Below, one piece after another: positions 8,064 to 17,540 of a stretch of 64,000 nucleotides of DNA. How positions within the stretch are numbered: the first letter of the stretch is position 1; every line of letters starts with the position of its first letter. The position numbers and the translations under genes were made by a program. The notes beneath the pieces are model-generated. The model did no database searches and had not been told where the DNA came from. It worked only from the letters and a program-made list of their open reading frames with translations. Location: the NCBI GenBank assembly GCA_020636195.1, contig JACJYH010000002.1:186001-250000 (forward strand), read 5' to 3'. The DNA is from Lewinellaceae bacterium. GTDB taxonomy: Bacteria; Bacteroidota; Bacteroidia; Chitinophagales; Saprospiraceae.

Positions 8064-10904
8064 ATGACTAATACTCAAGAAGATATAGAGTTTATAGAGA
8101 TCACCGGAGCAAATGAAAATAATCTCCAATCCGTGGATATAAAAATTCCAAAGGATAAGCTGGTAGTCATCACAGGATTGAGCGGAAGTGGAAAATCTTC
8201 ATTGGCATTTGATACATTGTATGCTGAAGGGCAGAGGAGATATATGGAGACATTTTCATCCTATGCCCGGCAATTTATTGGTGCCATGGATAGACCTGAC
8301 GTGGAGAGTATTGATGGATTGAGTCCTGTTATTTCTATCGAACAAAAAACCACAGCATGGAATCCAAGATCTACGGTTGGTACCACTACGGAGATATACG
8401 ATTTCCTTAGGCTGTTGTATGCAAGAATAGGTGAAGCATATTCCTACGAATCGGGAGAGAAAATGGTGAAATATACTGAGGATCAAATCATGGAAGATAT
8501 TCTACACAGATTTGACAGAAAGCAAATACTTATTTTAGCACCTATCATTAGAGCACGGAAAGGGCATTATCGCGAACTATTAGATCAAACACGTAAAAAA
8601 GGATTCTCCAAGGTCAGGGTGGACGGTGAGATTGTAGATTTGGTTCAAGGTCTCCAATTAGACAGGTATAAAATACATGATATCGAAGTGGTGATAGATC
8701 GCATCACCGTAGATAAAGCTAAATACGAAAGATTGCATCAATCTATCCAAACGGGTTTGAAGATGGGAAGTGATTTCATCATGATCATCAATGGTGAAGA
8801 TGGTGCAGTATCCTCCTATTCAAAGAGTTTGATGGATCCTGTTTCCGGAATTTCGTATGATGAACCATCTCCAAATAATTTTTCTTTCAATTCGCCTTAT
8901 GGTGCATGTACCGATTGTAATGGATTGGGTGAAGTATATAAATCAGATATTGAAAAAATTATTCCTGATGATACTTTGTCGATTCAGCAGGAGGGAATTA
9001 AGCCATTTGGAGCTGTTAGAGATAACTCCACATTCAAGCAATTAAAGACTATTGCGAAAGAATTCAAATTTACTTTTGATACACCTGTAAAGGATATTCC
9101 AAAACAAGCACTGGACATGTTGTTGCATGGTGATGAAAACAAAAGTTACTTGAATGCATCGCAATTGTACAGTGATTATATCTATGATATAGGAAAAGAA
9201 GGCATTTCTAACCTATTGGAAAAATGGTATGCACAAAGTACTTCGGAAAAAATACGTTCATGGGCGAGTGATTTTCTCACCATAGTGGATTGTCCGACAT
9301 GTCATGGATATCGGTTGAAAGTCGAATCTCTGCATTTTAAATTGGGTGGAAAACATATTGGTGAATTGGCCACTATGGATATTGAAGCATTATTTACTTG
9401 GTTGGAAGAGTTGCCAAATTATCTTGATACAAAGCAAAATCAGATTGCTTTCGAGATATTGAAGGAAATAAGACTTCGATTGAGTTTTTTGTTGGAAGTT
9501 GGGTTGGGTTATCTTCACCTCAATAGACCAACCAGAACATTATCTGGCGGTGAGTCGCAACGCACCAGATTGGCAACGCAGATAGGTAGTCAACTTACGG
9601 GCATTACCTACATCATGGACGAACCAAGTATTGGATTGCACCAAAGGGACAACCATAGATTGATCGACGCTTTGAAACATCTTACTGAAATAGGTAATAC
9701 TGTAGTGGTAGTCGAGCATGACAAGGATATCATGCTTGCTGCTGATTATATCATTGATTTGGGTCCAGGAGCAGGAAAACATGGTGGACATATCATCAGT
9801 GAGGGAACTCCAAAGGAATTTCTAAAGAAAGGTGGTATCACAGCTGATTTTTTGAGTGGGCGCAGGTCGATTAAGATCCCAGAGCAAAGAAGGTTGGGAA
9901 ATGGAAAGGAATTAAAGTTGATAGGTGCTTCCGGGCATAATCTTAAAAATGTAACTCTAGCCATTCCTCTTGGAACTTTGATCTGCGTAACGGGTGTATC
10001 GGGAAGTGGAAAATCATCTCTCATCAATGAAACTTTGTATCCCATTTTAAGGCAACATTTTTATAAAAGTTTGCAAAAACCGTTGAGTTATGAAGCAATC
10101 GAAGGATTGGAGCATATAGATAAAGTCATAGAAATAGACCAATCGCCAATCGGGAGAACACCGAGAAGCAATCCTGCCACTTATACAGGTGTGTTTAATG
10201 ATATCCGTAAATTATTCAGCAATATGCCTGAAGCAAAAATACGCGGATATGCACCAGGAAGGTTTTCTTTTAATGTCAAGGGTGGCAGATGCGATACTTG
10301 TGAAGGTGCCGGTATGAAGCTCATTGAAATGAATTTTCTTCCGAATGTACTTGTGGATTGCGAAGAATGTCTTGGAAAGAGGTACAATAGGGAAACCCTA
10401 GAAGTATTGTATAAAGGAAAAAGTATTTCTGATGTTTTGGAAATGTCAGTGGAAGTTGCTTCGGAATTTTTCTCTAATATACCTAGTATCCATAGAAAAC
10501 TGAAGACCTTATATGATGTGGGATTGGGATACATCACTTTGGGACAGCAAGCCACTACGCTGTCAGGTGGAGAAGCACAACGTGTGAAATTGGCTGAGGA
10601 ACTTTCAAAAAGGGATACAGGCAATACGATGTATATTTTGGATGAACCCACCACAGGACTGCATTTTGATGATGTCAAACAGCTTATCCATGTTATACAA
10701 AAATTGGTAAATAAGGGAAATACAGTGATTATTATTGAGCATAATATGGACGTGATCAAAGTTGCTGATCATATCATTGACATCGGGTTAGAAGGAGGAA
10801 ATAGCGGAGGTAACATACTTTTCTCAGGCACACCTGAAGAACTTATCAAGGTGAAAAATAGCTACACCGCACATTATCTGCAATCTGAACTCACAAGTAA
10901 ATAA
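8064..10904 (+). CDS. uvrA: Excinuclease ABC subunit A
   Basis: UvrA is the DNA-damage sensor of nucleotide excision repair. The 946-residue length is normal. It has two ABC ATPase modules with Walker A motifs GLSGSGKSS (about residue 39) and GVSGSGKSS (about 645), two LSGGE signatures, and paired CxxC zinc-binding elements (CTDCNGLG, CPTCHGYRL, CDTCEGAG, CEECLGKR). Nothing appears missing. A decayed minus-strand porin fragment abuts its 3' end. Confidence 0.97.
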   Translation: MTNTQEDIEFIEITGANENNLQSVDIKIPKDKLVVITGLSGSGKSSLAFDTLYAEGQRRYMETFSSYARQFIGAMDRPDVESIDGLSPVISIEQKTTAWNPRSTVGTTTEIYDFLRLLYARIGEAYSYESGEKMVKYTEDQIMEDILHRFDRKQILILAPIIRARKGHYRELLDQTRKKGFSKVRVDGEIVDLVQGLQLDRYKIHDIEVVIDRITVDKAKYERLHQSIQTGLKMGSDFIMIINGEDGAVSSYSKSLMDPVSGISYDEPSPNNFSFNSPYGACTDCNGLGEVYKSDIEKIIPDDTLSIQQEGIKPFGAVRDNSTFKQLKTIAKEFKFTFDTPVKDIPKQALDMLLHGDENKSYLNASQLYSDYIYDIGKEGISNLLEKWYAQSTSEKIRSWASDFLTIVDCPTCHGYRLKVESLHFKLGGKHIGELATMDIEALFTWLEELPNYLDTKQNQIAFEILKEIRLRLSFLLEVGLGYLHLNRPTRTLSGGESQRTRLATQIGSQLTGITYIMDEPSIGLHQRDNHRLIDALKHLTEIGNTVVVVEHDKDIMLAADYIIDLGPGAGKHGGHIISEGTPKEFLKKGGITADFLSGRRSIKIPEQRRLGNGKELKLIGASGHNLKNVTLAIPLGTLICVTGVSGSGKSSLINETLYPILRQHFYKSLQKPLSYEAIEGLEHIDKVIEIDQSPIGRTPRSNPATYTGVFNDIRKLFSNMPEAKIRGYAPGRFSFNVKGGRCDTCEGAGMKLIEMNFLPNVLVDCEECLGKRYNRETLEVLYKGKSISDVLEMSVEVASEFFSNIPSIHRKLKTLYDVGLGYITLGQQATTLSGGEAQRVKLAEELSKRDTGNTMYILDEPTTGLHFDDVKQLIHVIQKLVNKGNTVIIIEHNMDVIKVADHIIDIGLEGGNSGGNILFSGTPEELIKVKNSYTAHYLQSELTSK

Positions 10905-10910
10905 GAAATC

Positions 10911-11108
10911 CTACATCCGTATGCCCACATCTCTGCTTTGCATTCTAAATCGGATATTTAATTGAAACAGACTGTCAGGAGTCGTGATACCAAATCTTTT
11001 TCTATAGTTATAGTAAGGAGCATTAGATAATTCTGCTTTTTAAGCAAAACTGCGAGTTGAAAATAAAAATAAAATTGGGAATAAAAAGATAAATATACGT
11101 GGGAACAT
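10911..11108 (-). pseudogene. Relic of a porin N-terminus (signal peptide plus first strand)
   Basis: Reading the minus strand from ATG at 11108 gives 22 residues of a good signal peptide (MFPRIFIFLF...FSTRSFA), a TAA stop, then 42 more in-frame residues. These include YYNYRKRFGITTPDSL and FQLNIRFRMQSRD, before TAG at 10911. The second part resembles the first mature strands of Bacteroidota phosphate-selective-type porins. The frame stops 6 bp short of the uvrA stop and the rest of the barrel is absent. I interpret it as a truncated pseudogene with one nonsense codon; the family assignment is from pattern recognition only. Confidence 0.5.
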
Positions 11109-11151
11109 TGGTTAAAAAATTTACATAATTCAATGCACCAAAGGTTGTCAT

Positions 11152-11550
11152 TTATCTCCGAATGAATGTATGTTTATAGCAATCATAACACTGATCAAAT
11201 AAGATTAATTGATTGTTTATACATGTAAAAGCTAGCGTACCTTTTTCAATCTTAATAAAATTCTTACTTTCTGTACCTATTTGAGTATCCGATGACTCGC
11301 CTATTGTATAATCGCTTGTATAAGCAAGAGAGTCATTGATGTATTCTTTATAGGTGTTTTTCTCAATTTTTAGGGTTTGTTCGTATCCTTCAGTTTGAGG
11401 AGTAATGGTCCATCCTCCTATACCTCCAACGGATTCGATCCATCGCCATTCTCCCTCTATACATTTTGAGTTAGTCTCATCACTGTCTTTCATGCAACCC
11501 ATTAAAACTATTGCAATTAGTATTGATGTAAGTATTGAATATAATTTCAT
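11152..11550 (-). CDS. Small lipoprotein, lipocalin-like
   Basis: From the ATG at 11550 this encodes 132 residues with a lipoprotein signal ending LMGC (Cys19). A TTG two codons upstream is the alternative start. The mature domain begins CIEGEWRWIESVGGIGG and continues with alternating beta-strand-like segments (TLKIEKNTYKEY, NFIKIEKGTLAF, NQLILFD), resembling the small lipocalin-like lipoproteins frequent in Bacteroidota. It carries two further cysteines in a C-terminal CYDCYK. Function unknown. It is divergent from the BlaI-type gene. Confidence 0.6.
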   Translation of the reverse strand: MKLYSILTSILIAIVLMGCMKDSDETNSKCIEGEWRWIESVGGIGGWTITPQTEGYEQTLKIEKNTYKEYINDSLAYTSDYTIGESSDTQIGTESKNFIKIEKGTLAFTCINNQLILFDQCYDCYKHTFIRR

Positions 11551-11685
11551 TGCCAAAAAATTTGAATATGCTGATTAATGTACAAATAAGTTCGATATTT
11601 TATAAACGAATATTGTCAATGCAGGGTTGGCAAGGAATGGATATTTTTATTATTGAAAATTATTTAAATAAAAATACAACGAATA

Positions 11686-11724
11686 TTACAATATTATAAC
11701 GAAAATATAGTTATAATAATGTAA
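11686..11724 (+). promoter_or_regulatory. Putative BlaI-type operator
   Basis: A near-perfect inverted repeat has 15-nt arms (TTACAATATTATAAC and GTTATAATAATGTAA, 14 of 15 paired) separated by 9 nt. The left arm plus preceding bases reads AATATTACAAT, the same core as the well-known staphylococcal mec/bla operators. It lies just upstream of the -7 box at 11732, so a bound repressor would cover the -33 region. The regulator is presumably the product of the adjacent BlaI-family gene. Confidence 0.65.
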
Positions 11725-11731
11725 AAGTAAT

Positions 11732-11739
11732 TATATTTG
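11732..11739 (+). promoter_or_regulatory. Promoter -7 box for the blaI/M56 operon
   Basis: TATATTTG matches the Bacteroidota -7 consensus TAnnTTTG and ends 21 nt before the start codon of the BlaI-family gene. The operator-like inverted repeat lies immediately upstream. Confidence 0.55.
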
Positions 11740-11758
11740 CATAAAAATATCAGTACAG

Positions 11759-12109
11759 ATGACACTTAATCCTCTTGAAGAACAAATCATGGCAATTTTT
11801 TGGAAGCTTGGTAAAGCCTTTCCTAAGGAAATTGTGGCTTATTTAGATGATCCAAAACCACCTTACAATACCATTCTATCAACAATAAGAAAGCTTGAGA
11901 AAGATGGGATGTTGTCTTATAAGGTATTTGGAAAATCGCACCAATATTATCCAACCATAAGCAAAACGGATTTTAATAAGTCGCTTTTTAAAAAGATATA
12001 TCACCAATACTTTGGAGGAAGCAAGACATCATTACTATCCTATTTTATGGAGGAAGAAAACATAGATGTCAATGAATTGAAAAAATTATTTAAAGAGCTC
12101 GAAAATTAA
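11759..12109 (+). CDS. BlaI/MecI/CopY family transcriptional repressor
   Basis: The 116-residue protein begins LNPLEEQIMAIFWKLGKAFPKEIVAYL and continues PPYNTILSTIRKLEKDGMLSY, the winged-helix DNA-binding domain of the BlaI/MecI family. A short dimerisation tail follows. Such repressors are inactivated by proteolysis triggered by a membrane M56 metalloprotease, and a gene of exactly that type starts 5 bp downstream. The palindrome at 11686-11724 is the likely autoregulatory operator. Confidence 0.9.
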   Translation: MTLNPLEEQIMAIFWKLGKAFPKEIVAYLDDPKPPYNTILSTIRKLEKDGMLSYKVFGKSHQYYPTISKTDFNKSLFKKIYHQYFGGSKTSLLSYFMEEENIDVNELKKLFKELEN

Positions 12110-12113
12110 TCCC

Positions 12114-13415
12114 ATGAAGCACCTACAAGAGATATTAACTTTCCACGAATATTTTCCCTATTTTCTAGAGTCTTCAGTGATATTGTGTTTGCTATTTGCA
12201 CCTTTTCATCTCTATTTTTCACGGGAAAAAACATTTCGTCAAAATAGATTCTACTTGTTATTTGTGATGTTTGTTGTACTGATTGGTCCACTGCTGAAAT
12301 TAAACGTATTTCCAGTAATGATGGACACATCTCAAATACCAATTATTCAAAGAATATCTGCGCAAAATGTAGATAAACAAATAAATACAAATGAAATAAA
12401 TCTTTTATTTATTTATTTTTTAGGAGTTGTTTTGCTGTCCGTCAGATTGATCCTTCAACTGTCAAAAATAGCAATTTATATACTCAGGTCGGAGTGTGTA
12501 AAGCTAGACGGATACAAATTGATTTTTGGGTCTTCCTTTCCTGTTTCCAGTTTTTTCAATTACATCCTGCTTCCATCTGAAAAAGTCAATCCTATCTTGT
12601 TAGAACATGAAAAAATACATGCTTCTGAGTTTCATAGCATTGACAAGATTCTATGTGAGATTTTCAAAATTGTATTTTGGTTTCATCCGATTGCTTACTT
12701 ACTAGACAGGGCAGTGACAATAAACCACGAATACATATGTGATGAAACCTTGTCCCAAAAATACACCATCAAGCACTATGCTTCTATCATTTTGCAAGAG
12801 ATACAAGTCAATAGAAAAAATTCATTCATTAACCATTTTCATTCATTTATTAAAAAACGAATTCTTATGATGTCTAACAAAAAAATTCAAAAAAATCTCA
12901 GAGTCACCTTACTAATGGGTGCCTCATTTCTATGCGTTTTTGTGCTATTTGGTTTTAAAAAGTACCAAGTTTATCCATCTTCATCTCATTTCAATGCGGA
13001 ACAAAGCGATACGATTCCTGAACCAAAAAATTTGGTGGATACCATCATCACCTTAGATCCAATTACCTTAAAAGAGAATGTCAAGGTTGTAAAAAGAATG
13101 GCTGCAAGTGATTCTGAAACCATTACTTTATCAGATACCCTATTTAAAGAAATGGTGGTAGATGGACGTATTTGTAAAACTCAAAATATAATATCAAATA
13201 CATTTCCTAAGGATTATTATGATCAAAACATATCCAAAATATTGGTTTCCACAGATACCCTAATTTCACTTGATTTAGAAACAATGAAGGAAGAGGTAAA
13301 GATTGTTACAAATAAAATTTCTAAGTTATACAAAGATTTGATTGATGCTGAATTAGAGAAGTCTTCACCGGATTTTGAACTTATAAAATATTGGGAAGGA
13401 AGAGGAGCTAAGTAG
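12114..13415 (+). CDS. BlaR1-like M56 family metallopeptidase
   Basis: The 433-residue protein has membrane segments at about residues 18-35, 45-62, 97-122 and 285-305. A zinc-protease motif HEKIH (165-169) is followed by FWFHPIAYLLDRAVTINHEYICDE, the M56 signature. It probably cleaves or signals to the BlaI-type repressor encoded 5 bp upstream. It lacks the penicillin-binding sensor domain of true BlaR1. The tail after the last helix instead has two copies of an 18-residue repeat, DTI-I-TLD...LKE-VK-V at 309-326 and 381-398, so the inducer is probably not a beta-lactam. A terminator follows at 13484. Confidence 0.85.
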   Translation: MKHLQEILTFHEYFPYFLESSVILCLLFAPFHLYFSREKTFRQNRFYLLFVMFVVLIGPLLKLNVFPVMMDTSQIPIIQRISAQNVDKQINTNEINLLFIYFLGVVLLSVRLILQLSKIAIYILRSECVKLDGYKLIFGSSFPVSSFFNYILLPSEKVNPILLEHEKIHASEFHSIDKILCEIFKIVFWFHPIAYLLDRAVTINHEYICDETLSQKYTIKHYASIILQEIQVNRKNSFINHFHSFIKKRILMMSNKKIQKNLRVTLLMGASFLCVFVLFGFKKYQVYPSSSHFNAEQSDTIPEPKNLVDTIITLDPITLKENVKVVKRMAASDSETITLSDTLFKEMVVDGRICKTQNIISNTFPKDYYDQNISKILVSTDTLISLDLETMKEEVKIVTNKISKLYKDLIDAELEKSSPDFELIKYWEGRGAK

Positions 13416-13483
13416 TGGATAATCACTTTATAGCAATTGTGAAAAATCAAATTTAGGTCAATTAAAACACAAGTGTTATTTAT

Positions 13484-13518
13484 AAAAAGTCCAAGCAATT
13501 GCCTTGGACTTTTTTTCT
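13484..13518 (+). terminator. Terminator of the blaI/M56 operon
   Basis: A perfect 12-bp stem (AAAAAGTCCAAG with CTTGGACTTTTT) encloses a 7-nt loop and runs into additional T residues. It ends the plus-strand operon ahead of the convergent CvfB-like gene and could serve as a weaker terminator for that gene too. Confidence 0.8.
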
Positions 13519-13588
13519 TCCTTTTCATTGGAATCCATCCGTAATCATAATGAATATGAAAAAAATAAATTCTTTATAATGACTGGAT

Positions 13589-14425
13589 TCAATTATTTGC
13601 CAATCGTATACCGTTTGGAGTGATAGTGATTTTACGTGCTTTATACAGATTGCCGATACTTGCCTTAAATGCTTTTTTGCTCATTTTGAAAATAGAATAA
13701 ATCACCTCAGGATCGGTTTTATCAGAGTAGGGAAGTGATCCACCGGATTTTTCTAACATTCTCAAAATAATCTCTGCACCATGATCAAATTTTTGTTTGC
13801 CCAATGGTTGCAATGAGACATCTATTTTGCCATCAGGTCTCATTTTTTGAATATATCCTTGTGTGGTTTGACCGTAATGGATAGGTTGTAAAATCTCGTT
13901 GCCATAAATGACACCAATCCATTGATGTTCTATCACGACCTTATAACCGAGATCAGTTTTTGTCCAGACTAAAATGGAAACTGGATCGCCAACCTTAAAA
14001 CTTGGTAACTTTTTTGATAAAAATCGCTCCAAGCGCATGCTACCCGTTATTCTATTGGTGATCTTATCCACGTAAACATAGACAACGTATGATTTTCCGG
14101 CTTCCATCTTAGTTTTTTGCTCACTGAATGGCACCAGCAGTTCTTTACTAACGCCCCAATCAAGAAAAGCACCAACTTTTTCAATGGAGTTGACTTTAAG
14201 ATATGCCACTTGTCCGACTGTGGCGAGCGGAATTTCAGTCGTGGCTACATATCTTTCTTCACCATCCAAATACACGATGACATCTATTTCATCACCTATC
14301 TGCATTTCAGAAGTAATGTATCTTTTTGGCATTAAGATTTCTCCTAAAGATTTTCCATCCAAATAAAAACCAAAATCGGTTTTCTTGATGATTTGGAGGT
14401 GATTCATTTTTCCTAAAAGTGCCAT
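13589..14425 (-). CDS. CvfB-like S1 RNA-binding protein
   Basis: The 278-residue product is built of consecutive S1-like OB folds (LGEILMPKRYIT..GDEIDVIVYLDGEERYVATTE; VGAFLDWGVSKELLVPFSEQ; GYIQKMRPDGKIDVSLQP). It ends in a winged-helix region (PEVIYSIFKMSKKAFKASIGNLYKARKI) characteristic of the CvfB/YitL family. The family is a predicted RNA-binding regulator; no target can be inferred. The ATG at 14425 is used, though an internal Met seven codons in is possible. Confidence 0.85.
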   Translation of the reverse strand: MALLGKMNHLQIIKKTDFGFYLDGKSLGEILMPKRYITSEMQIGDEIDVIVYLDGEERYVATTEIPLATVGQVAYLKVNSIEKVGAFLDWGVSKELLVPFSEQKTKMEAGKSYVVYVYVDKITNRITGSMRLERFLSKKLPSFKVGDPVSILVWTKTDLGYKVVIEHQWIGVIYGNEILQPIHYGQTTQGYIQKMRPDGKIDVSLQPLGKQKFDHGAEIILRMLEKSGGSLPYSDKTDPEVIYSIFKMSKKAFKASIGNLYKARKITITPNGIRLANN

Positions 14426-14558
14426 GTGCTTTGTTTACTTTCGCAAAATTACATTAATTTGAATTGAAAATAAAGAAGTCGCCTTTTGTAACACAGTATA
14501 AAGCAGTTTAGTGTTGCTTTTTATAGGGTTAAAAAGCTATTTTAAAGGAAAACATCTT

Positions 14559-15815
14559 TCAAGAGCGTATTGCTTCTACTGGATCCATTCCACTGGCTTG
14601 TAAAGCTGGAAGTATTCCAGAAACCACGCCAACCAGCACGGAAACTATGACACCTACCAGCATATTAGATAATGACATACTCATACTAAACGGAATAAAT
14701 GAACTGATGACCATCAGTGCGATGACCACGAGTAGAAGGCCCATAAAACCACCAATCACGCAAAGGATGACTGATTCTATCAAAAACTCCATCAATATCA
14801 CGTATCTCTTAGCGCCTAATGCCTTCTTGATGCCAATGATACTCGTTCTTTCTTTTACAGAAACAAACATGATATTGGCCACACTAAACATACCTACGAT
14901 AAGCGCAAAGATGCCAATGATGAATCCGGCAATGTTTAATACCCCAAAAACCTTATCGAGCACTTGTGAAAGTTGGGAAAGCTCATTGATTGAAAAATTA
15001 TCATTTTCCAAAGGCTTCAGACGTCTTGCAGCTCTGACGATTCCCGTCACTTCACTCTTCAGTTCATCTAGAGGAACTCCATCTTTCGCTTGAACAGCCA
15101 ACATTTTGCCAACATTGCTTTTGTCTCCGGTATTCAAAAACCTTTTTATATTGGTAAAACTGATCCAAATGACTTCGTCAAAATTCAGAAAATTAAACGC
15201 ATTATCGCCTTCTGATTCCAAGTATCCCACAACCTGGAAGTTTTGGCCGAATAGCTTTACATTTTTACCAATTCCATTGATATTACCAAATAAATTTTGA
15301 TAAACTTTATATCCCAAGATTACTTTATTGGCACCCGTGGAAAATTCAACTGGTGTTAAAAATCTACCTTCAGCTAGTTTTAATGCTTTTATCGATGAAT
15401 ATTCATAGGTACTGCCCATGATGAAAGCATTGGAAACAGAACTAGATTCAAACTTTATAGTATTGCCTATTGAAAAGACATTGAAGGAAGCTCGTTGTGC
15501 AAGTTTTGATTTTCTTTTTATGACATCGTAGTCATCAAAGGATGGATCAGGTCTTTTCAGATATTTCCAATAATTTTGGTTTCTGTCTTCATTCCATGGC
15601 ATCCTATCAATATAGATGACATCATTACCAAGCTCATTGAAGCCTTCGATGATGGATTTTTGCAGTGAATCTACCGCAGATTTTACAGTAATGATACAAA
15701 AAATGCCAATGGTGATGCCCAAAAGAGACAAAAGTGTCCTTAGCAAGTTACTCCTTAATGAGTGCACCGCCTGTAAAATGCTTTCAACAATTATTTTATT
15801 AAAAAATTTCAACAT
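14559..15815 (-). CDS. MacB/FtsX-family ABC transporter permease
   Basis: The 418-residue protein has the MacB architecture. One membrane helix lies near residues 20-45 (LRSNLLRTLLSLLGITIGIFCIITV), then a large periplasmic MacB_PCD domain, then three C-terminal helices (about 295-318, 345-372, 383-405) with the FtsX-domain signature VKERTSIIGIKKALGAKR. Such permeases act in efflux or envelope stress with a separate ATPase. No partner ATPase is adjacent. The gene is likely monocistronic. Confidence 0.88.
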   Translation of the reverse strand: MLKFFNKIIVESILQAVHSLRSNLLRTLLSLLGITIGIFCIITVKSAVDSLQKSIIEGFNELGNDVIYIDRMPWNEDRNQNYWKYLKRPDPSFDDYDVIKRKSKLAQRASFNVFSIGNTIKFESSSVSNAFIMGSTYEYSSIKALKLAEGRFLTPVEFSTGANKVILGYKVYQNLFGNINGIGKNVKLFGQNFQVVGYLESEGDNAFNFLNFDEVIWISFTNIKRFLNTGDKSNVGKMLAVQAKDGVPLDELKSEVTGIVRAARRLKPLENDNFSINELSQLSQVLDKVFGVLNIAGFIIGIFALIVGMFSVANIMFVSVKERTSIIGIKKALGAKRYVILMEFLIESVILCVIGGFMGLLLVVIALMVISSFIPFSMSMSLSNMLVGVIVSVLVGVVSGILPALQASGMDPVEAIRS

Positions 15816-15976
15816 TGCAAAAGGTCATACGCAAAGATACATTATATGCTGTTCCATAATGGGTTTGAATAGATAAACCACTCAAAAAAATCGGCATAAA
15901 GAAGATTTTAGCAGTTCTCGAGATGCAATTATAAAAATTATAAAAACTTTTTATCCTTAGAAATGTCTAAGATTTA

Positions 15977-15984
15977 TACTTTTG
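15977..15984 (+). promoter_or_regulatory. Promoter -7 box for queA
   Basis: TACTTTTG fits the TAnnTTTG consensus and ends 25 nt before the queA ATG. No convincing -33 motif was identified. Confidence 0.5.
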
Positions 15985-16009
15985 CACTCCAAAATATAAA
16001 ACGGGATTC

Positions 16010-17074
16010 ATGAGGACCAAACTTTCACAGTTTAAATTTGATTTACCAGACAAACTCATTGCTCAATATCCATCTGCAGAACGTGATGAATCACGATTGA
16101 TGGTAGTAGATAGGAAGAAAGGCACCATTGAACATAAAATATTCAAGGATGTACTTCAGTATTTTGATGATGGTGACACTTTCATTTTCAATAATACTAA
16201 GGTTTTTCCTGCAAGGATGTACGGCAAGAAGGAAAAGACTGGTGCTAAGATTGAAGTTTTCTTACTCCGAGAGCTTAATGCTGATGCAAAGCTTTGGGAT
16301 GTATTGGTGGATCCTGCCAGAAAGATCCGTGTAGGCAATAAGTTGTATTTTACTGACGATAAGGGTAATGAAATTCTAGTCGCTGAGGTGGTGGACAATA
16401 CTACATCCAGAGGTAGAACGATTCGTTTCTTTTTTGATGGAAACGATGAACAATTCAGAGCTGCGTTGAAGCAATTGGGAAGCATGCCACTACCGAAATA
16501 CATCAATCGCCCACCAGAAAATCTGGACTTCGAAAGATACCAAACGGTGTATGCTAAAGAAATTGGTGCTGTGGCGGCACCTACAGCAGGATTGCATTTC
16601 TCTCGTGAATTGCTGAAAAGATCAGAAATTAAGGGCATTCATTTGGCAGAAGTGACTTTACACGTTGGGCTTGGTACCTTTAGGAATATTGATGTTGAAG
16701 ATCTGTCTAAGCATAAAATGGACGCGGAGTATTATACGATTCCGGAAAATACCGCAGCAGTCGTCAATTCTTCTAAGGAGAATGGCAAAAGGGTTTGTGC
16801 TGTGGGTACTACATCCATGAGAACAATTGAAAGTTCAGTGTCAGCTACAGGCATGCTAAAACCATCAACAGGTTGGACAAATTTATTTATTTATGCGCCT
16901 TATGATTTTAATATTGCGAATAGTATGATAACCAATTTTCATCTGCCTAAGACGAGCTTGATTATCATGGTAGCTGCGTTTGGAGGATATGAATTGATTA
17001 TGGAGGCATACGAACAAGCTGTTAAAGAAAAGTATCGGTTTTTTAGTTATGGTGACGCCATGTTGATTATTTGA
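16010..17074 (+). CDS. queA: tRNA preQ1(34) S-adenosylmethionine ribosyltransferase-isomerase
   Basis: QueA transfers and isomerises the ribosyl moiety of S-adenosylmethionine onto preQ1 in tRNA during queuosine synthesis. The 354-residue length is typical. Family blocks are present: FDLPDKLIAQYPSAERDESRLMV at the N-terminus, FNNTKVFPARMYG, GAVAAPTAGLHFS (about residue 185), HVGLGTF, GTTSMRTIES and TNFHLPKTSLIIMVAAF. It has its own promoter box and no close downstream partner. Confidence 0.95.
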   Translation: MRTKLSQFKFDLPDKLIAQYPSAERDESRLMVVDRKKGTIEHKIFKDVLQYFDDGDTFIFNNTKVFPARMYGKKEKTGAKIEVFLLRELNADAKLWDVLVDPARKIRVGNKLYFTDDKGNEILVAEVVDNTTSRGRTIRFFFDGNDEQFRAALKQLGSMPLPKYINRPPENLDFERYQTVYAKEIGAVAAPTAGLHFSRELLKRSEIKGIHLAEVTLHVGLGTFRNIDVEDLSKHKMDAEYYTIPENTAAVVNSSKENGKRVCAVGTTSMRTIESSVSATGMLKPSTGWTNLFIYAPYDFNIANSMITNFHLPKTSLIIMVAAFGGYELIMEAYEQAVKEKYRFFSYGDAMLII

Positions 17075-17245
17075 TTATAAGCGTGGAATTTCATAGAAAA
17101 AATAAAATTCCTTAAAATTGGGAACTTTTATTTTGCAAATTTGTATTGTATAATTTTAATGGTATTGAGGTCTGTAACAATATGAATATTTTATCGTATC
17201 TTAATAGTAAAATCATTATTAAATCATTTTAATACACCTAATTGT

Positions 17246-17467
17246 ATGTATTGGACTTTAGAATTAGCCCATAATTTGGAAGATGCTCCGTGGCCGGCCA
17301 CTAGAGATGAGTTGATTGACTATGCTATCAGATCTGGAGCACCTTTGGAAGTTTTAGAAAATTTACAAGAATTGGATGATGAATCAGAGATTTATGAATC
17401 CATGGAAGATATTTGGCCTGACTATCCACGAAAAGACGACTTTCTATTCAACGAAGAAGAATATTAA
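17246..17467 (+). CDS. DUF2795 domain small protein
   Basis: The 73-residue acidic protein reads MYWTLELAHNLEDAPWPATRDELIDYAIRSG and continues with APLEVLENLQELDD. It matches the short DUF2795 proteins common in Bacteroidota. No catalytic residues or membrane segments are apparent and the function is unknown. It stands 170 bp after queA and is followed by a strong terminator. Confidence 0.8.
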   Translation: MYWTLELAHNLEDAPWPATRDELIDYAIRSGAPLEVLENLQELDDESEIYESMEDIWPDYPRKDDFLFNEEEY

Positions 17468-17515
17468 AATTTATTTCAACGATTTTTTCTAGAAATAGCG
17501 ATCACATAAAAATTG

Positions 17516-17540
17516 AAAAGGGTCAATTAGACCCTTTTTT
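17516..17540 (+). terminator. Bidirectional terminator between DUF2795 and ubiD-family genes
   Basis: AAAAGGGTC and GACCCTTTT form a perfect 9-bp stem around a 5-nt loop, followed by four more T residues on the plus strand and preceded by A residues usable on the minus strand. It separates convergent genes and can terminate both. Confidence 0.8.
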
